Of a stretch of 64,000 bases of DNA, positions 8,571 through 16,519 are shown in pieces. The stretch spans positions 1 through 64,000 of the forward strand of contig CAADVD010000040.1 in NCBI GenBank assembly GCA_900752435.1, written 5' to 3'. This stretch comes from Oscillospiraceae bacterium. Lineage in GTDB: Bacteria > Bacillota > Clostridia > Oscillospirales > Ruminococcaceae. The position numbers and the translations under genes are program-made. Every line of letters starts with the position of its first letter. Position 1 is the first letter of the stretch. The notes beneath the pieces are model-generated. The model saw only the letters and a list, made by a program, of their open reading frames with translations. It had not been told where the DNA came from and did no database searches.

Positions 8571-9569
8571 ATGTCCGTATTATTAACAGGCGGTGCCGGA
8601 TTCATCGGCTCCCACACTTGCGTAGAATTGCTTAATGCCGGCGAAGAAGTTGTTGTACTGGACAATTTCTCCAACAGCAAACCAGATGTGCTGGACAAGA
8701 TTAAAACCATTACCGGAAAAGACTTCAAGTTTTATGAAGTGGATTTGCTTGACCGCAGCGGTGTTGAAAAAGTTTTTGAGGAGAACGATATCGATTCCGT
8801 CATTCATTTTGCCGGTCTCAAAGCCGTTGGCGAGTCGGTACAGAAACCGTTAGAATATTACCACAACAACCTCACTGGCACGTTCCATTTATGCGATGCG
8901 ATGCGCAGTCATGGCTGTAAACGCATTGTATTCAGTTCCTCCGCTACGGTCTACGGTTCTCCGAAATCCGTTCCCATCCGTGAGGACTTCCCCCTGTCCA
9001 CGACCAACCCATATGGCAGTACCAAGCTGATGCTCGAACAAATCCTTTCCGATTTGTATGTACCGGATCACGAATGGAGTGTCACTCTGCTTCGTTACTT
9101 TAACCCCATCGGCGCGCATAAAAGCGGCCTGTTGGGTGAAAACCCGAACGGTATCCCCAACAACCTGATGCCATACATTTGTCAAGTTGCCATCGGGAAG
9201 CTGGAAAAACTGCATGTTTTCGGCAATGATTACCCGACTCATGATGGTACGGGCGTGCGTGACTACATTCATGTAGTTGACCTTGCCACGGGTCATCTGA
9301 AAGCGCTGATTCATGCCCGCAAAGAAAACGGCGTACACATTTACAATCTCGGTACGGGAGTTGGCTACTCCGTATTGGACATTGTCCATGCATTTGAAAA
9401 GGCCAACAACTTAACCATTCCCTATGTCATTGATCCCCGCCGCGCAGGCGACATCGCAGAATGCTATGCGGATGCGTCCAAAGCCGCTGAAGTGTTGGGA
9501 TGGAAAGCCCGGTATGGCATTGAGGAAATGTGTCAGGATTCTTGGAACTTTATTCAGAAACAAAAATAA
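8571..9569 (+). CDS. galE: UDP-glucose 4-epimerase
   Basis: 332 residues. It interconverts UDP-glucose and UDP-galactose with bound NAD+, in the Leloir pathway and for cell-wall sugar supply. Seen: the Rossmann motif GGAGFIGSH at residue 7, the SSSATVYG segment near 120 containing the catalytic serine/threonine, and the YGSTK (YxxxK) active-site pair near 145. The C-terminal substrate region includes RRAGDIAECYAD. Length and order match bacterial GalE. I chose the ATG at 8571 because AGAAAGGA lies upstream and the NAD motif follows at once; an in-frame upstream extension has no ribosome binding site. No other Leloir gene is nearby, which suggests a housekeeping envelope role. Confidence 0.93.
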   Translation: MSVLLTGGAGFIGSHTCVELLNAGEEVVVLDNFSNSKPDVLDKIKTITGKDFKFYEVDLLDRSGVEKVFEENDIDSVIHFAGLKAVGESVQKPLEYYHNNLTGTFHLCDAMRSHGCKRIVFSSSATVYGSPKSVPIREDFPLSTTNPYGSTKLMLEQILSDLYVPDHEWSVTLLRYFNPIGAHKSGLLGENPNGIPNNLMPYICQVAIGKLEKLHVFGNDYPTHDGTGVRDYIHVVDLATGHLKALIHARKENGVHIYNLGTGVGYSVLDIVHAFEKANNLTIPYVIDPRRAGDIAECYADASKAAEVLGWKARYGIEEMCQDSWNFIQKQK

Positions 9570-9582
9570 AGTGTTTCATCAA

Positions 9583-9622
9583 AAAACTCGTGTACAGAAC
9601 AACGCTGTGCACGAGTTTTTTA
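9583..9622 (+). terminator. Terminator after galE
   Basis: Arms ACTCGTG and CACGAGT, extended by flanking A and T runs, followed by T6; 14 bases after the galE stop codon. Confidence 0.8.
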
Positions 9623-9738
9623 TTGAATCATTTGCAATTCTACTATGAATAATCAAGATAGAGCCTTGCAGCGTTCCTCCAATCAATTTCTCGCATACCC
9701 TATGTTTGCCTCCATATTGTTTGTTCGATTTTTCCATA

Positions 9739-9788
9739 GAAAAAAGGCAAACACAAAAAGCTCTATGCTTGTTCGTGTTTGCCTTTTT
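9739..9788 (-). terminator. Terminator downstream of tRNA-Arg
   Basis: Arms AAAGGCAAACAC and GTGTTTGCCTTT with a T-run on the minus strand, directly after the encoded CCA of the tRNA. Confidence 0.8.
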
Positions 9789-9865
9789 TGGTACGCCCGA
9801 TGCGATTCGAACGCACGACCTTCAGAGTCGGAGTCTGACACTCTATCCAGCTGAGCTACGGGCGC
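9789..9865 (-). tRNA. tRNA-Arg (anticodon CCG)
   Basis: 77 bases including an encoded CCA end. All four stems fold: acceptor GCGCCCG with CGGGCGT (first pair G-U), a D arm containing AGCTGGATA, anticodon stem TCAGA/TCTGA enclosing loop CTCCGAC, and T arm GTGCG-TTCGAAT-CGCAT. The anticodon CCG reads the CGG arginine codon. It is followed closely by its own terminator. I saw no integrase gene and no direct repeat of its 3' end, so it does not look like an occupied attachment site. Confidence 0.95.
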
Positions 9866-10001
9866 ATAAATAATTGATTTCGCAACAGTGAATTTATTAT
9901 ATCACAATTTTGCAAAAAAGAAAAGTAAAAATTAAAAAATTTTTTCAACCACACAATTTTTCCTCTCGGATTATATCTCAATCATTACATTCAAAAAATT
10001 A

Positions 10002-10030
10002 TAGACAAAATATTATTTTAATGTTATAAT
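10002..10030 (+). promoter_or_regulatory. Promoter of fucO
   Basis: TAGACA (10002-10007), 17 bases, TATAAT (10025-10030). The transcript would have a leader of about 80 bases in AT-rich DNA; no known riboswitch was recognised in it. Confidence 0.65.
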
Positions 10031-10119
10031 ATTTTTAGCGTAATATCCAAACAAGTGATGTGTTTCACTGAATTTAACGATTTTCCAGCATGCATTTTAA
10101 AAACTAGGAGGTATTTTTC

Positions 10120-11271
10120 ATGGCAAACAGAATGGTATTAAACGAAACCAGCTACATCGGTCCGGGTGCAATCGCTCATATTGTCGATGAAGTAAAACTT
10201 CGCGGCTATCAAAAAGCACTCGTTGTCACGGACAAGGATTTGATCAAATTTAACGTCGCAACCAAAGTCACTGACCTGCTCGACCAAAATAACTTGGATT
10301 ATGCAGTATTTGACGATGTCAAAGCCAATCCAACCGTCGCCATCGTGCAAGCAGGCGTCGCCAAATTCGCCGAAACCGGTGCGGATTATCTGATTGCCAT
10401 CGGCGGCGGCTCTCCAATTGACACCGCCAAAGCCATCGGCATCATCACCGCGAATCCGGAATATGCCGACGTTACCAGTCTGGAAGGCGCGGTGGCTACA
10501 CCAAACAAATCCATTCCCATTATCGCTGTCTCCACCACCGCCGGCACAGCGGCTGAAGTCACCATCAACTACGTCATTACCGATGAAGAGAAAAAACGCA
10601 AATTCGTTTGCGTTGACCCGCACGACATTCCGATCATCGCCATTGTGGATGCTGATATGATGTCCTCCATGCCCAAAGGCCTGACCGCCGCCACCGGCAT
10701 GGACGCATTGACTCATGCAATCGAAGGCTACATCACCAAAGGTGCGTGGGAACTGACAGATGCGCTTCATCTCAAAGCCATTGAAATCATCGCACGCTCG
10801 CTCCGCAGTGCAGTTGCAAATGAACCAAAAGGCCGTGAAGACATGGCGCTTGGCCAATATGTGGCCGGTATGGGCTTCTCCAATGTCGGTCTGGGCATTG
10901 TTCATGCCATGGCGCATCCACTCGGCGCATTCTACGATACGCCGCACGGCGTCGCCAATGCAGTCATCCTCCCCTATGTGATGGCCTACAATGCAGACGC
11001 CACTGGTGAAAAATACCGGGAAATTGCCCGTGCTATGGGTGTATCCGGTGTTGATACGATGTCGCAGGAGGAATACCGCCAAGCGGCTGTTGATGCCGTT
11101 AAACAGCTCTCCGCAGATGTGGGCATTCCGAAAACTCTTCGCGAGATCGGCGTCAAGGAAGAAGACCTCCCCGCTCTAGCAGAAAGCGCCTTTGCCGATG
11201 CCTGTGCACCGGGCAATCCAAAGGATGCCTCCGTGGCTGATATTCTGGAATTGTACAAATCCATTTACTAA
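10120..11271 (+). CDS. fucO: Lactaldehyde reductase / 1,2-propanediol oxidoreductase (iron alcohol dehydrogenase)
   Basis: 383 residues. It reduces L-lactaldehyde to 1,2-propanediol with NADH, regenerating NAD+ during anaerobic growth on fucose or rhamnose. From memory it resembles E. coli FucO along its whole length, for instance the start MANRMVLNETSYIG, GADYLIAIGGGSPIDTAKAIG for NAD binding, TTAGTAAEVTINYVITDEEK, and the metal-binding segments TGMDALTHAIEGY and HAMAHPLGAFYDTPHG, which supply the aspartate and three histidines. The ribosome binding site TAGGAGG is 9 bases before the ATG. No fucose or rhamnose catabolic gene is near, so it may act on aldehydes from another route. Butanol dehydrogenases are the nearest alternative. 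Confidence 0.9.
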   Translation: MANRMVLNETSYIGPGAIAHIVDEVKLRGYQKALVVTDKDLIKFNVATKVTDLLDQNNLDYAVFDDVKANPTVAIVQAGVAKFAETGADYLIAIGGGSPIDTAKAIGIITANPEYADVTSLEGAVATPNKSIPIIAVSTTAGTAAEVTINYVITDEEKKRKFVCVDPHDIPIIAIVDADMMSSMPKGLTAATGMDALTHAIEGYITKGAWELTDALHLKAIEIIARSLRSAVANEPKGREDMALGQYVAGMGFSNVGLGIVHAMAHPLGAFYDTPHGVANAVILPYVMAYNADATGEKYREIARAMGVSGVDTMSQEEYRQAAVDAVKQLSADVGIPKTLREIGVKEEDLPALAESAFADACAPGNPKDASVADILELYKSIY

Positions 11272-11294
11272 AAACAAATCATTGAGACAAGAAG

Positions 11295-11334
11295 GGGTGC
11301 CGCACGAGGCAATTGGTGCGGCACCCTCTTTTGT
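11295..11334 (+). terminator. Strong terminator after fucO
   Basis: A perfect 11-bp GC-rich stem (GGGTGCCGCAC / GTGCGGCACCC) with a 10-base loop followed by TCTTTTGT, 23 bases after the fucO stop codon. Confidence 0.9.
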
Positions 11335-11345
11335 ATTTCAAGTTC

Positions 11346-12281
11346 TTATCCCCAAAGGCTACTCCACCAATTCTGAAGCTGATTCCAGAATGAATTGGCT
11401 TCATCCGGATCCAGTTCAATCGCTTCGGGCAGCACTTCAACTTCTATATATTGCTGAACGCCGGAAGCTTCGTTGGTCACGGTTACCGTGCAGGTTCCTT
11501 CACGAAGTCCGGTAATTGTGCCGGATGAATCCACCTTGGCAATTTTGGAGTCGGAGCTTTGCCACGTTACGTCTTTATCCGCGGCTTCCTCCGGCAATAC
11601 TTCCGCCGTAATGGTTTTGCTTTCTCCCTGCAGCAAGCTCACTGATGTTTCGGAAACGCGAATTTCATCGGCAAGCGCCGCCACAACTACGTTTAGTTTG
11701 GCCGTTTGTCCAGTCAGCGTATCCGTTGCTGTAACCTCTGCTTCTCCCAACGCAATTCCTTTAATGCTATTGCCGGCGCACTGTACCACTGACTCATTGG
11801 ACGATGCATAGACAATTGCGCCCGTATACGCGTCGGACGGTTGAACAAACAAGTGCGTCTTTTTCGCGCCGCCCGGCTGTATGGTCATATTCGCCGGATC
11901 ATAAACCATCGTTTCCATCGGGCGAACTACCTGCACCGTCAATTGAGCGGACAAACCGGTTTTTTCGTGCTGCGCCGTAATGCGTGCCATACCGGGATTC
12001 ACTCCCGTTATGACTCCTTTTCGATCCACCTTGGCAACGGACGCATCGCTTGTCTCGTAAGTCAGCTTTGGCTTGGAAGCATTGGTCGGTTCAAATTGGA
12101 CTGTTGTTTTTGCTTGTTCACCCATTGGAATCAAAAGCTCCTCTTCCGAAAAAGCAAGCTGCTGAATTTGCGGAGGAGCCAAAAAAATCAGTAATACCAT
12201 CAAAAACAGCAACAGCACCGTCAGCACGCCTGCGCCAATCAGCAGCTTCCGCCGCGGAATTTGTTTGAATTTTTTCCACAT
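11346..12281 (-). CDS. Membrane-anchored protein with three Big_2 Ig-like domains
   Basis: 311 residues. A basic start (MWKKFKQIPRRK) is followed by one long hydrophobic helix (about 13-34) that has no clear cleavage site, so it is probably an N-terminal anchor. Three Ig-like units follow, at about 40-115, 117-205 and 207-290. Each carries the Big_2 pattern of a stretch like SLLQGES..ITAEVLP, W/Y.SSD..IAKVD, and G.ITG...G.(C/A).(V/I)T. A tryptophan-rich tail (FWNQLQNWWSSLWG) ends the protein. The role is unknown; such domains act in surface adhesion or protein display. It is monocistronic, convergent with fucO and divergent from guaB. AAAGGAAA precedes the start. Confidence 0.82.
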   Translation of the reverse strand: MWKKFKQIPRRKLLIGAGVLTVLLLFLMVLLIFLAPPQIQQLAFSEEELLIPMGEQAKTTVQFEPTNASKPKLTYETSDASVAKVDRKGVITGVNPGMARITAQHEKTGLSAQLTVQVVRPMETMVYDPANMTIQPGGAKKTHLFVQPSDAYTGAIVYASSNESVVQCAGNSIKGIALGEAEVTATDTLTGQTAKLNVVVAALADEIRVSETSVSLLQGESKTITAEVLPEEAADKDVTWQSSDSKIAKVDSSGTITGLREGTCTVTVTNEASGVQQYIEVEVLPEAIELDPDEANSFWNQLQNWWSSLWG

Positions 12282-12399
12282 GGTAATTTCCTTTCTTCAA
12301 GTCAATCCATCGTTTTTCTGTTATTATAGCGAGATTTTATAAAAAGTACAAGCTTTCACGAAACAAATACCATAATTTCTCGAAAATTAGTATCCGCTC

Positions 12400-12428
12400 T
12401 TGATTTCGTCGATTGCGTGCAGTATAAT
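12400..12428 (+). promoter_or_regulatory. Promoter of guaB
   Basis: TTGATT (12400-12405), 17 bases, TATAAT (12423-12428), 82 bases before the start codon. No purine riboswitch was recognised in the leader. Confidence 0.75.
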
Positions 12429-12509
12429 AGTAAAAATAACATTTTTCGCATCACTTGTTTCCCCCAATCAAATGGTGCGGAGCAGTTTAAATCAAAAGGA
12501 GAGTAAAAT

Positions 12510-14021
12510 ATGGCCTATTATTTCAAAGAACCTTCTCGCACATTTGGAGAATACTTGCTGGTTCCAGGATATTCTTCCGCCCAATGCATTCCTTCCAATG
12601 TCAGTTTAAAAACCCCGTTGGTCAAATTTAAAAAAGGACAGGAACCCTGCCCGCTCTCATTAAACATTCCGTTGGTTTCTGCTATCATGCAGTCCGTTTC
12701 GGATGATCGAATGGCGGTTGCCTTGGCCAAAGAAGGCGGCATTTCCTTTATTTACGGTTCACAGTCCATTGAAAGCGAAGCGGCCATGGTTGCACGCGTG
12801 AAAAATTACAAAGCCGGTTTTGTCACCAGTGATTCAAACATCAGTCCGGAAGCAACCTTAGCCGACGTTTTAGCGCTCAAAGAAAAAACAGGGCACTCGA
12901 CAGTTGCCGTTACCGACGACGGCACAACCAATGGCAAGCTGGTGGGGATTGTCACCGGCCGCGATTATCGTGTCAGCCGCATGGATCCAAACACCAAGGT
13001 CAAGGAATTCATGACCCCATTTGAAAAATTGATTTACGCCAGCGATACCACAACACTAAAAGAAGCAAACGATATTATTTGGGATCACAAACTCAATTCC
13101 CTTCCTCTGGTGGACAGCGAACAAAGACTCAAATATTTTGTATTCCGAAAGGACTACGATTCGCACAAAGAAAACACCAATGAACTGCTGGATGAATCCA
13201 AACGTTATGTTGTCGGCGCCGGTATCAATACCCGCGACTATGCGGAACGTGTTCCGGCTTTGGTGGAAGCTGGCGCAGATGTACTGTGTATTGACTCTTC
13301 CGAAGGATATTCGGAGTGGCAGAAGCTCACCATTGATTGGATCCGTGCGAAATATGGCGACACCGTTAAGGTCGGCGCAGGCAACGTGGTTGACCGCGAT
13401 GGCTTCCTCTTCCTGGCAAAAGCAGGCGCTGATTTCGTAAAAATCGGAATTGGCGGCGGTTCCATCTGCATCACCCGTGAACAAAAAGGAATTGGACGCG
13501 GACAGGCGACTTCCGTCATCGAAGTGGCCAAAGCGCGTGATGAATACTTTGAAGAAACTGGTATTTATATTCCGATTTGCTCCGACGGCGGTATTGTTCA
13601 TGATTACCACATGACGCTGGCACTGGCGATGGGTTCGGACTTCATCATGCTGGGCCGCTACTTCTCTCGTTTTGACGAAAGCCCAACCAACAAGGTTATC
13701 ATCAACGGCAACTACATGAAGGAATACTGGGGTGAAGGCTCCAATCGTGCACGCAACTGGCAGAGATACGATTTGGGTGGTGCAAGTAAGCTGTCCTTTG
13801 AAGAAGGCGTGGATTCCTACGTTCCTTATGCCGGCAGTCTGAAAGACAATGTCAACAAATCACTGAGCAAGGTGCGTTCGACTATGTGCAACTGCGGCGT
13901 ACTCAACATTCCGGATTTGCAGAAAAACGCACGGATCACGCTGGTTTCTTCGACCTCCATCGTCGAAGGCGGTTCACACGATGTTGTCGTAAAAGACAAA
14001 CACATCAACGCGGTGGAATAA
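12510..14021 (+). CDS. guaB: IMP dehydrogenase, Tritrichomonas-like type
   Basis: 503 residues. It oxidises IMP to XMP with NAD+, the committed step to GMP. A TIM barrel carries an inserted CBS-domain pair (about 105-220; for example HSTVAVTDDGT and LNSLPLVDSEQRL). The catalytic loop is GIGGGSICITREQKGIGRGQ with Cys320 as nucleophile; the mobile flap includes SNRARNWQRYD. These segments recall the Tritrichomonas foetus enzyme (catalytic Cys319, flap Arg418) far more than the common bacterial loop GPGSICTTR. The start has AAAGGAGAG upstream. The gene is single, with no guaA next to it. The assignment is certain; the relationship to the protist enzyme is from remembered sequence and needs a tree. 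Confidence 0.94.
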   Translation: MAYYFKEPSRTFGEYLLVPGYSSAQCIPSNVSLKTPLVKFKKGQEPCPLSLNIPLVSAIMQSVSDDRMAVALAKEGGISFIYGSQSIESEAAMVARVKNYKAGFVTSDSNISPEATLADVLALKEKTGHSTVAVTDDGTTNGKLVGIVTGRDYRVSRMDPNTKVKEFMTPFEKLIYASDTTTLKEANDIIWDHKLNSLPLVDSEQRLKYFVFRKDYDSHKENTNELLDESKRYVVGAGINTRDYAERVPALVEAGADVLCIDSSEGYSEWQKLTIDWIRAKYGDTVKVGAGNVVDRDGFLFLAKAGADFVKIGIGGGSICITREQKGIGRGQATSVIEVAKARDEYFEETGIYIPICSDGGIVHDYHMTLALAMGSDFIMLGRYFSRFDESPTNKVIINGNYMKEYWGEGSNRARNWQRYDLGGASKLSFEEGVDSYVPYAGSLKDNVNKSLSKVRSTMCNCGVLNIPDLQKNARITLVSSTSIVEGGSHDVVVKDKHINAVE

Positions 14022-14053
14022 AAAATAATAGAGCCTAAAAAGAAATACAAACA

Positions 14054-14123
14054 GAGCATATTTGCAAAAATCCTTGAAAATGAAAGTGTTCAGAATCGTT
14101 TCGAGGAAATGGCAAATATGCTC
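14054..14123. repeat. 12-bp perfect inverted repeat between convergent genes
   Basis: GAGCATATTTGC (14054-14065) and GCAAATATGCTC (14112-14123) are exact inverted copies 46 bases apart, between the guaB stop and the convergent Nudix-HAD gene. A short T-run follows on the plus strand. It may be a long-loop bidirectional terminator. Confidence 0.6.
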
Positions 14124-14157
14124 TTAAATTTTTGCATCAACAAAGTTAGAAAGCAGT

Positions 14158-15237
14158 CTATAAACTGGAAATTCCATTCAACTTCCCGCTCAAATACGCC
14201 GGAAGCTCACGCAAATCATCCAGCACCGGTACACCGCAGGACAGCAAATCCGCCTTGCTCTGATGTCCCTGCGCAATCAAAATGCAGTCGGCATGAATCG
14301 CTTTGGCCATTTCGTAATCGTGCACCAAATCCCCAATCACAACAAATCGAGAGGCGGTCCTGCCCTGCCGTGCCGCCCATTCCTGTGCACGCCCAACCTT
14401 GCTCTCCGCTCGAATGTTGTCCGCGCCCAAAATCGCTTCAAAATAGCCGGATACGCCGAATCGATCCACAAAATGAAGCAGGCGCGTCTGTTCAAACGAC
14501 GAGACAATCAACTGGTGCTTTCCCTGCTCGTGAAACAAACGCAGTATCTGCTGTGCGCCCTCCATCAAGTTGGCTGTTTCGATGTATTTGTTGTAGCCGG
14601 ACAAAAAGCCCTGTGTCAGCGTTTCAAAGGAGCTTTGCTGTAAATCAAACAGCTTCTCATAATATCGGATGATGGGCGTTTCCACCATTTCACGGTAACA
14701 CGCGGTGGTAGTCGGTTCTTTTCCTGCCTGTTGCAATAAATCATTAACCGACTGCACAGCAACGGTGACATCGTCCAATAGTGTGCCGTTCCAGTCCCAA
14801 ATCAGATGGCTACAAGGATAACGAAATTGTTTCGCCTTAAAAAATAAGTAGGGTTGAATTTGCGGATAGGTCTGTTCGGCAGGCGGTATCGTATAGGCTT
14901 GTACGGTTTTGATTTCACTTTCCGGCAATGCACCCAAAGTGTGAATATCCGCAAAGGCAAGCAAACCATAGCTGGTCGTTCCCTGTGCGGTCACACCATA
15001 GATGCACAATGGCGTTAAGTCGTATGACAGCGCACCGGTTTCTTCGTACAGCTCGCGACGTGCCGTATCAAGAATGGGTTCTCCTGCTTCACGGTGACCG
15101 CCGGGAAGTTCCCATGTTATGCGTTGTCTGTGCTGGCAATAAAGCCATCTGCCATGGTCATGCGCGGCAATCACAGCAAACTTGAGCAAGCTGTCATCCA
15201 CGGAATTCAGCGCATGAAAAGTTACTTTGCAAGTCAT
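14158..15237 (-). CDS. Nudix hydrolase fused to a HAD-family phosphatase
   Basis: 359 residues. The N-terminal domain (about 1-135) carries a complete Nudix box, Gly47 to Ala69, matching GX5EX7REUXEEXGU with Glu53, Arg61, Glu62, Glu65 and Glu66; its start resembles YtkD-type nucleoside-triphosphate pyrophosphatases. The C-terminal domain (about 142-350) is HAD: motif I DWNGTLLDD (Asp148, with Asn150 in place of the second Asp, as in a known DWNGT subgroup), motif II serine in VSSFEQT, a lysine in SKVGR, and motif IV GDLVHDYEMA. The parts could act in sequence, for example NTP to NMP to nucleoside, but the substrate is not known. It is monocistronic with AAGGAGG upstream. The reading frame is unbroken through the junction. 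Confidence 0.85.
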   Translation of the reverse strand: MTCKVTFHALNSVDDSLLKFAVIAAHDHGRWLYCQHRQRITWELPGGHREAGEPILDTARRELYEETGALSYDLTPLCIYGVTAQGTTSYGLLAFADIHTLGALPESEIKTVQAYTIPPAEQTYPQIQPYLFFKAKQFRYPCSHLIWDWNGTLLDDVTVAVQSVNDLLQQAGKEPTTTACYREMVETPIIRYYEKLFDLQQSSFETLTQGFLSGYNKYIETANLMEGAQQILRLFHEQGKHQLIVSSFEQTRLLHFVDRFGVSGYFEAILGADNIRAESKVGRAQEWAARQGRTASRFVVIGDLVHDYEMAKAIHADCILIAQGHQSKADLLSCGVPVLDDLRELPAYLSGKLNGISSL

Positions 15238-15375
15238 ATTCTATTTTTCCTCCTTGGGGAAAGTCACAAATGTGCTTGTGAAAAACCCCTTCACGATACC
15301 CTCAAAATTCGGTAATTTATTATACCACATCCGCATTTTCTTGACAATTTCTACGTTTTCACAGCGCCGCAAATG

Positions 15376-15384
15376 TGCTATAAT
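15376..15384 (+). promoter_or_regulatory. Extended -10 promoter of the TPR protein gene
   Basis: TGC followed by TATAAT (15379-15384) makes an extended -10 element about 35 bases before the start codon. No good -35 lies at the right distance; a TTGACA at 15341 is too far away. Confidence 0.55.
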
Positions 15385-15419
15385 GAATTGAATCTATCAC
15401 AAAAAGGAGAACCATCATT

Positions 15420-16442
15420 ATGATGCTTTTATTCTGCAACATCGGCTGGATGCAGTATTACAACGGTGAAACGGTCGCTGATGCCATGCGTTCTACCGCA
15501 GTTACTTCATCCAAAGAGAAAAAGGGGTGTTACAACTTCCAGGACTACAACGGCTTCTGTTACGGCGATATGGATGTCATTCCTCAAATCGATTCAGAGT
15601 CCAGAGACGATGTCACCGTTCTTTGGGTTTCTCAGGACGAATACGAATCCGCTCCGGTGATTGTGGGCTGGTACAAACAGGCCACAATCTACCGCACCGA
15701 GCAGGTCGAACCGGACAAATACTGCATTGGTCGGGAACTGCATTATTACGCCAAGGCCAAAAGTGAAGACGCCTTTCTGCTTCCTGTCGGGGAACGCAAC
15801 TTTATTGTCACAGAAGAAGCCAAAAGCGATCCGCAGTTTTTGGGCATGATTTTAAATTACATCGACAACATCACCATTCAACCGGCCAATCTGCGCCTAA
15901 CGGAAGAAAATGTCTCCCGTATTCTGCAAAATCCGGGTATGAACTACGATGAGCTGATGGAAGCCGGCGACAATGCGGTGGATGATGAGGAATATTACAA
16001 AGCGCTGATTTACTACAATACCGCTTTTCATACACGAAAAAGCATTGATGCCATTTTTAATATCGCTTCCATGCTTGAAGTGCTGTTCTGCTTTGACAAG
16101 GCCATTCCGATTTTTGAAAAACTGCGCGAATTGGAAGGTGACGAACCGGATACACTGGACAACCTGATGTATTTGTATTTGCAAACCAAACAGTATGAAC
16201 CAGCCATGGAGATTTGCAATCTGCTGATCGACCAAGCCGAGGAAACCGAAGAAGTGTGCGGTCTGCTTTGCGTCAAAGCGGATATCTTTGCACGTTTTTA
16301 TCAAATCGACCAGGCTGTTGAATGCCTCAATTTCATCATCGAGCATTCGGAGGACGAATTGATGGTGCATGAAGCAACGCACTGCCGTCATCATTTGCTG
16401 GAACCAAATTGTGCTTGCCATGAGCATGGCCATACACATTGA
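15420..16442 (+). CDS. Two-domain protein: PUA/EVE-like N-terminal domain plus TPR repeats
   Basis: 340 residues. The first 150 or so contain MLLFCNIGWMQYYNG, NGFCYGDM, DDVTVLWVSQ and VIVGWYKQATIYR, a set of conserved-looking blocks that I associate with EVE/PUA-like small-molecule or modified-base readers, though without certainty. From about 175 the sequence forms helical pairs typical of TPR repeats (for example YYKALIYYNTAFH, FDKAIPIFEKL, YEPAMEICNLLI, IDQAVECLNFII), probably a protein-binding scaffold. The tail CACHEHGHTH could bind a metal. AAAGGAGA lies 9 bases before the first of two adjacent ATG codons. It is monocistronic between convergent or divergent neighbours. The function is unknown. 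Confidence 0.75.
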   Translation: MMLLFCNIGWMQYYNGETVADAMRSTAVTSSKEKKGCYNFQDYNGFCYGDMDVIPQIDSESRDDVTVLWVSQDEYESAPVIVGWYKQATIYRTEQVEPDKYCIGRELHYYAKAKSEDAFLLPVGERNFIVTEEAKSDPQFLGMILNYIDNITIQPANLRLTEENVSRILQNPGMNYDELMEAGDNAVDDEEYYKALIYYNTAFHTRKSIDAIFNIASMLEVLFCFDKAIPIFEKLRELEGDEPDTLDNLMYLYLQTKQYEPAMEICNLLIDQAEETEEVCGLLCVKADIFARFYQIDQAVECLNFIIEHSEDELMVHEATHCRHHLLEPNCACHEHGHTH

Positions 16443-16462
16443 ATCCCTTGGGGAAAAGATAT

Positions 16463-16506
16463 AAAAATCGTGCAGAGCAGGAATCCCCTGTTTCTGCACG
16501 ATTTTT
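16463..16506. terminator. Bidirectional terminator between the TPR gene and trpS
   Basis: AAAAATCGTGCAGA and its exact complement TCTGCACGATTTTT flank a 16-base loop, giving A/T runs on both sides for the two convergent genes. Confidence 0.88.
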
Positions 16507-16519
16507 ATGATTCTGCACT

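Noticed and set aside
9866..10119. Integrated element beside tRNA-Arg
   Set aside because: No integrase and no repeat of the tRNA 3' end was found on either side; the flanking genes are ordinary.
10138..11082. A 314-codon open frame on the minus strand opposite fucO
   Set aside because: It lies wholly within a well-supported gene, has no ribosome binding site and the protein is histidine/aspartate/glycine-rich without a recognisable fold, a usual artefact of antisense GC-biased codons.
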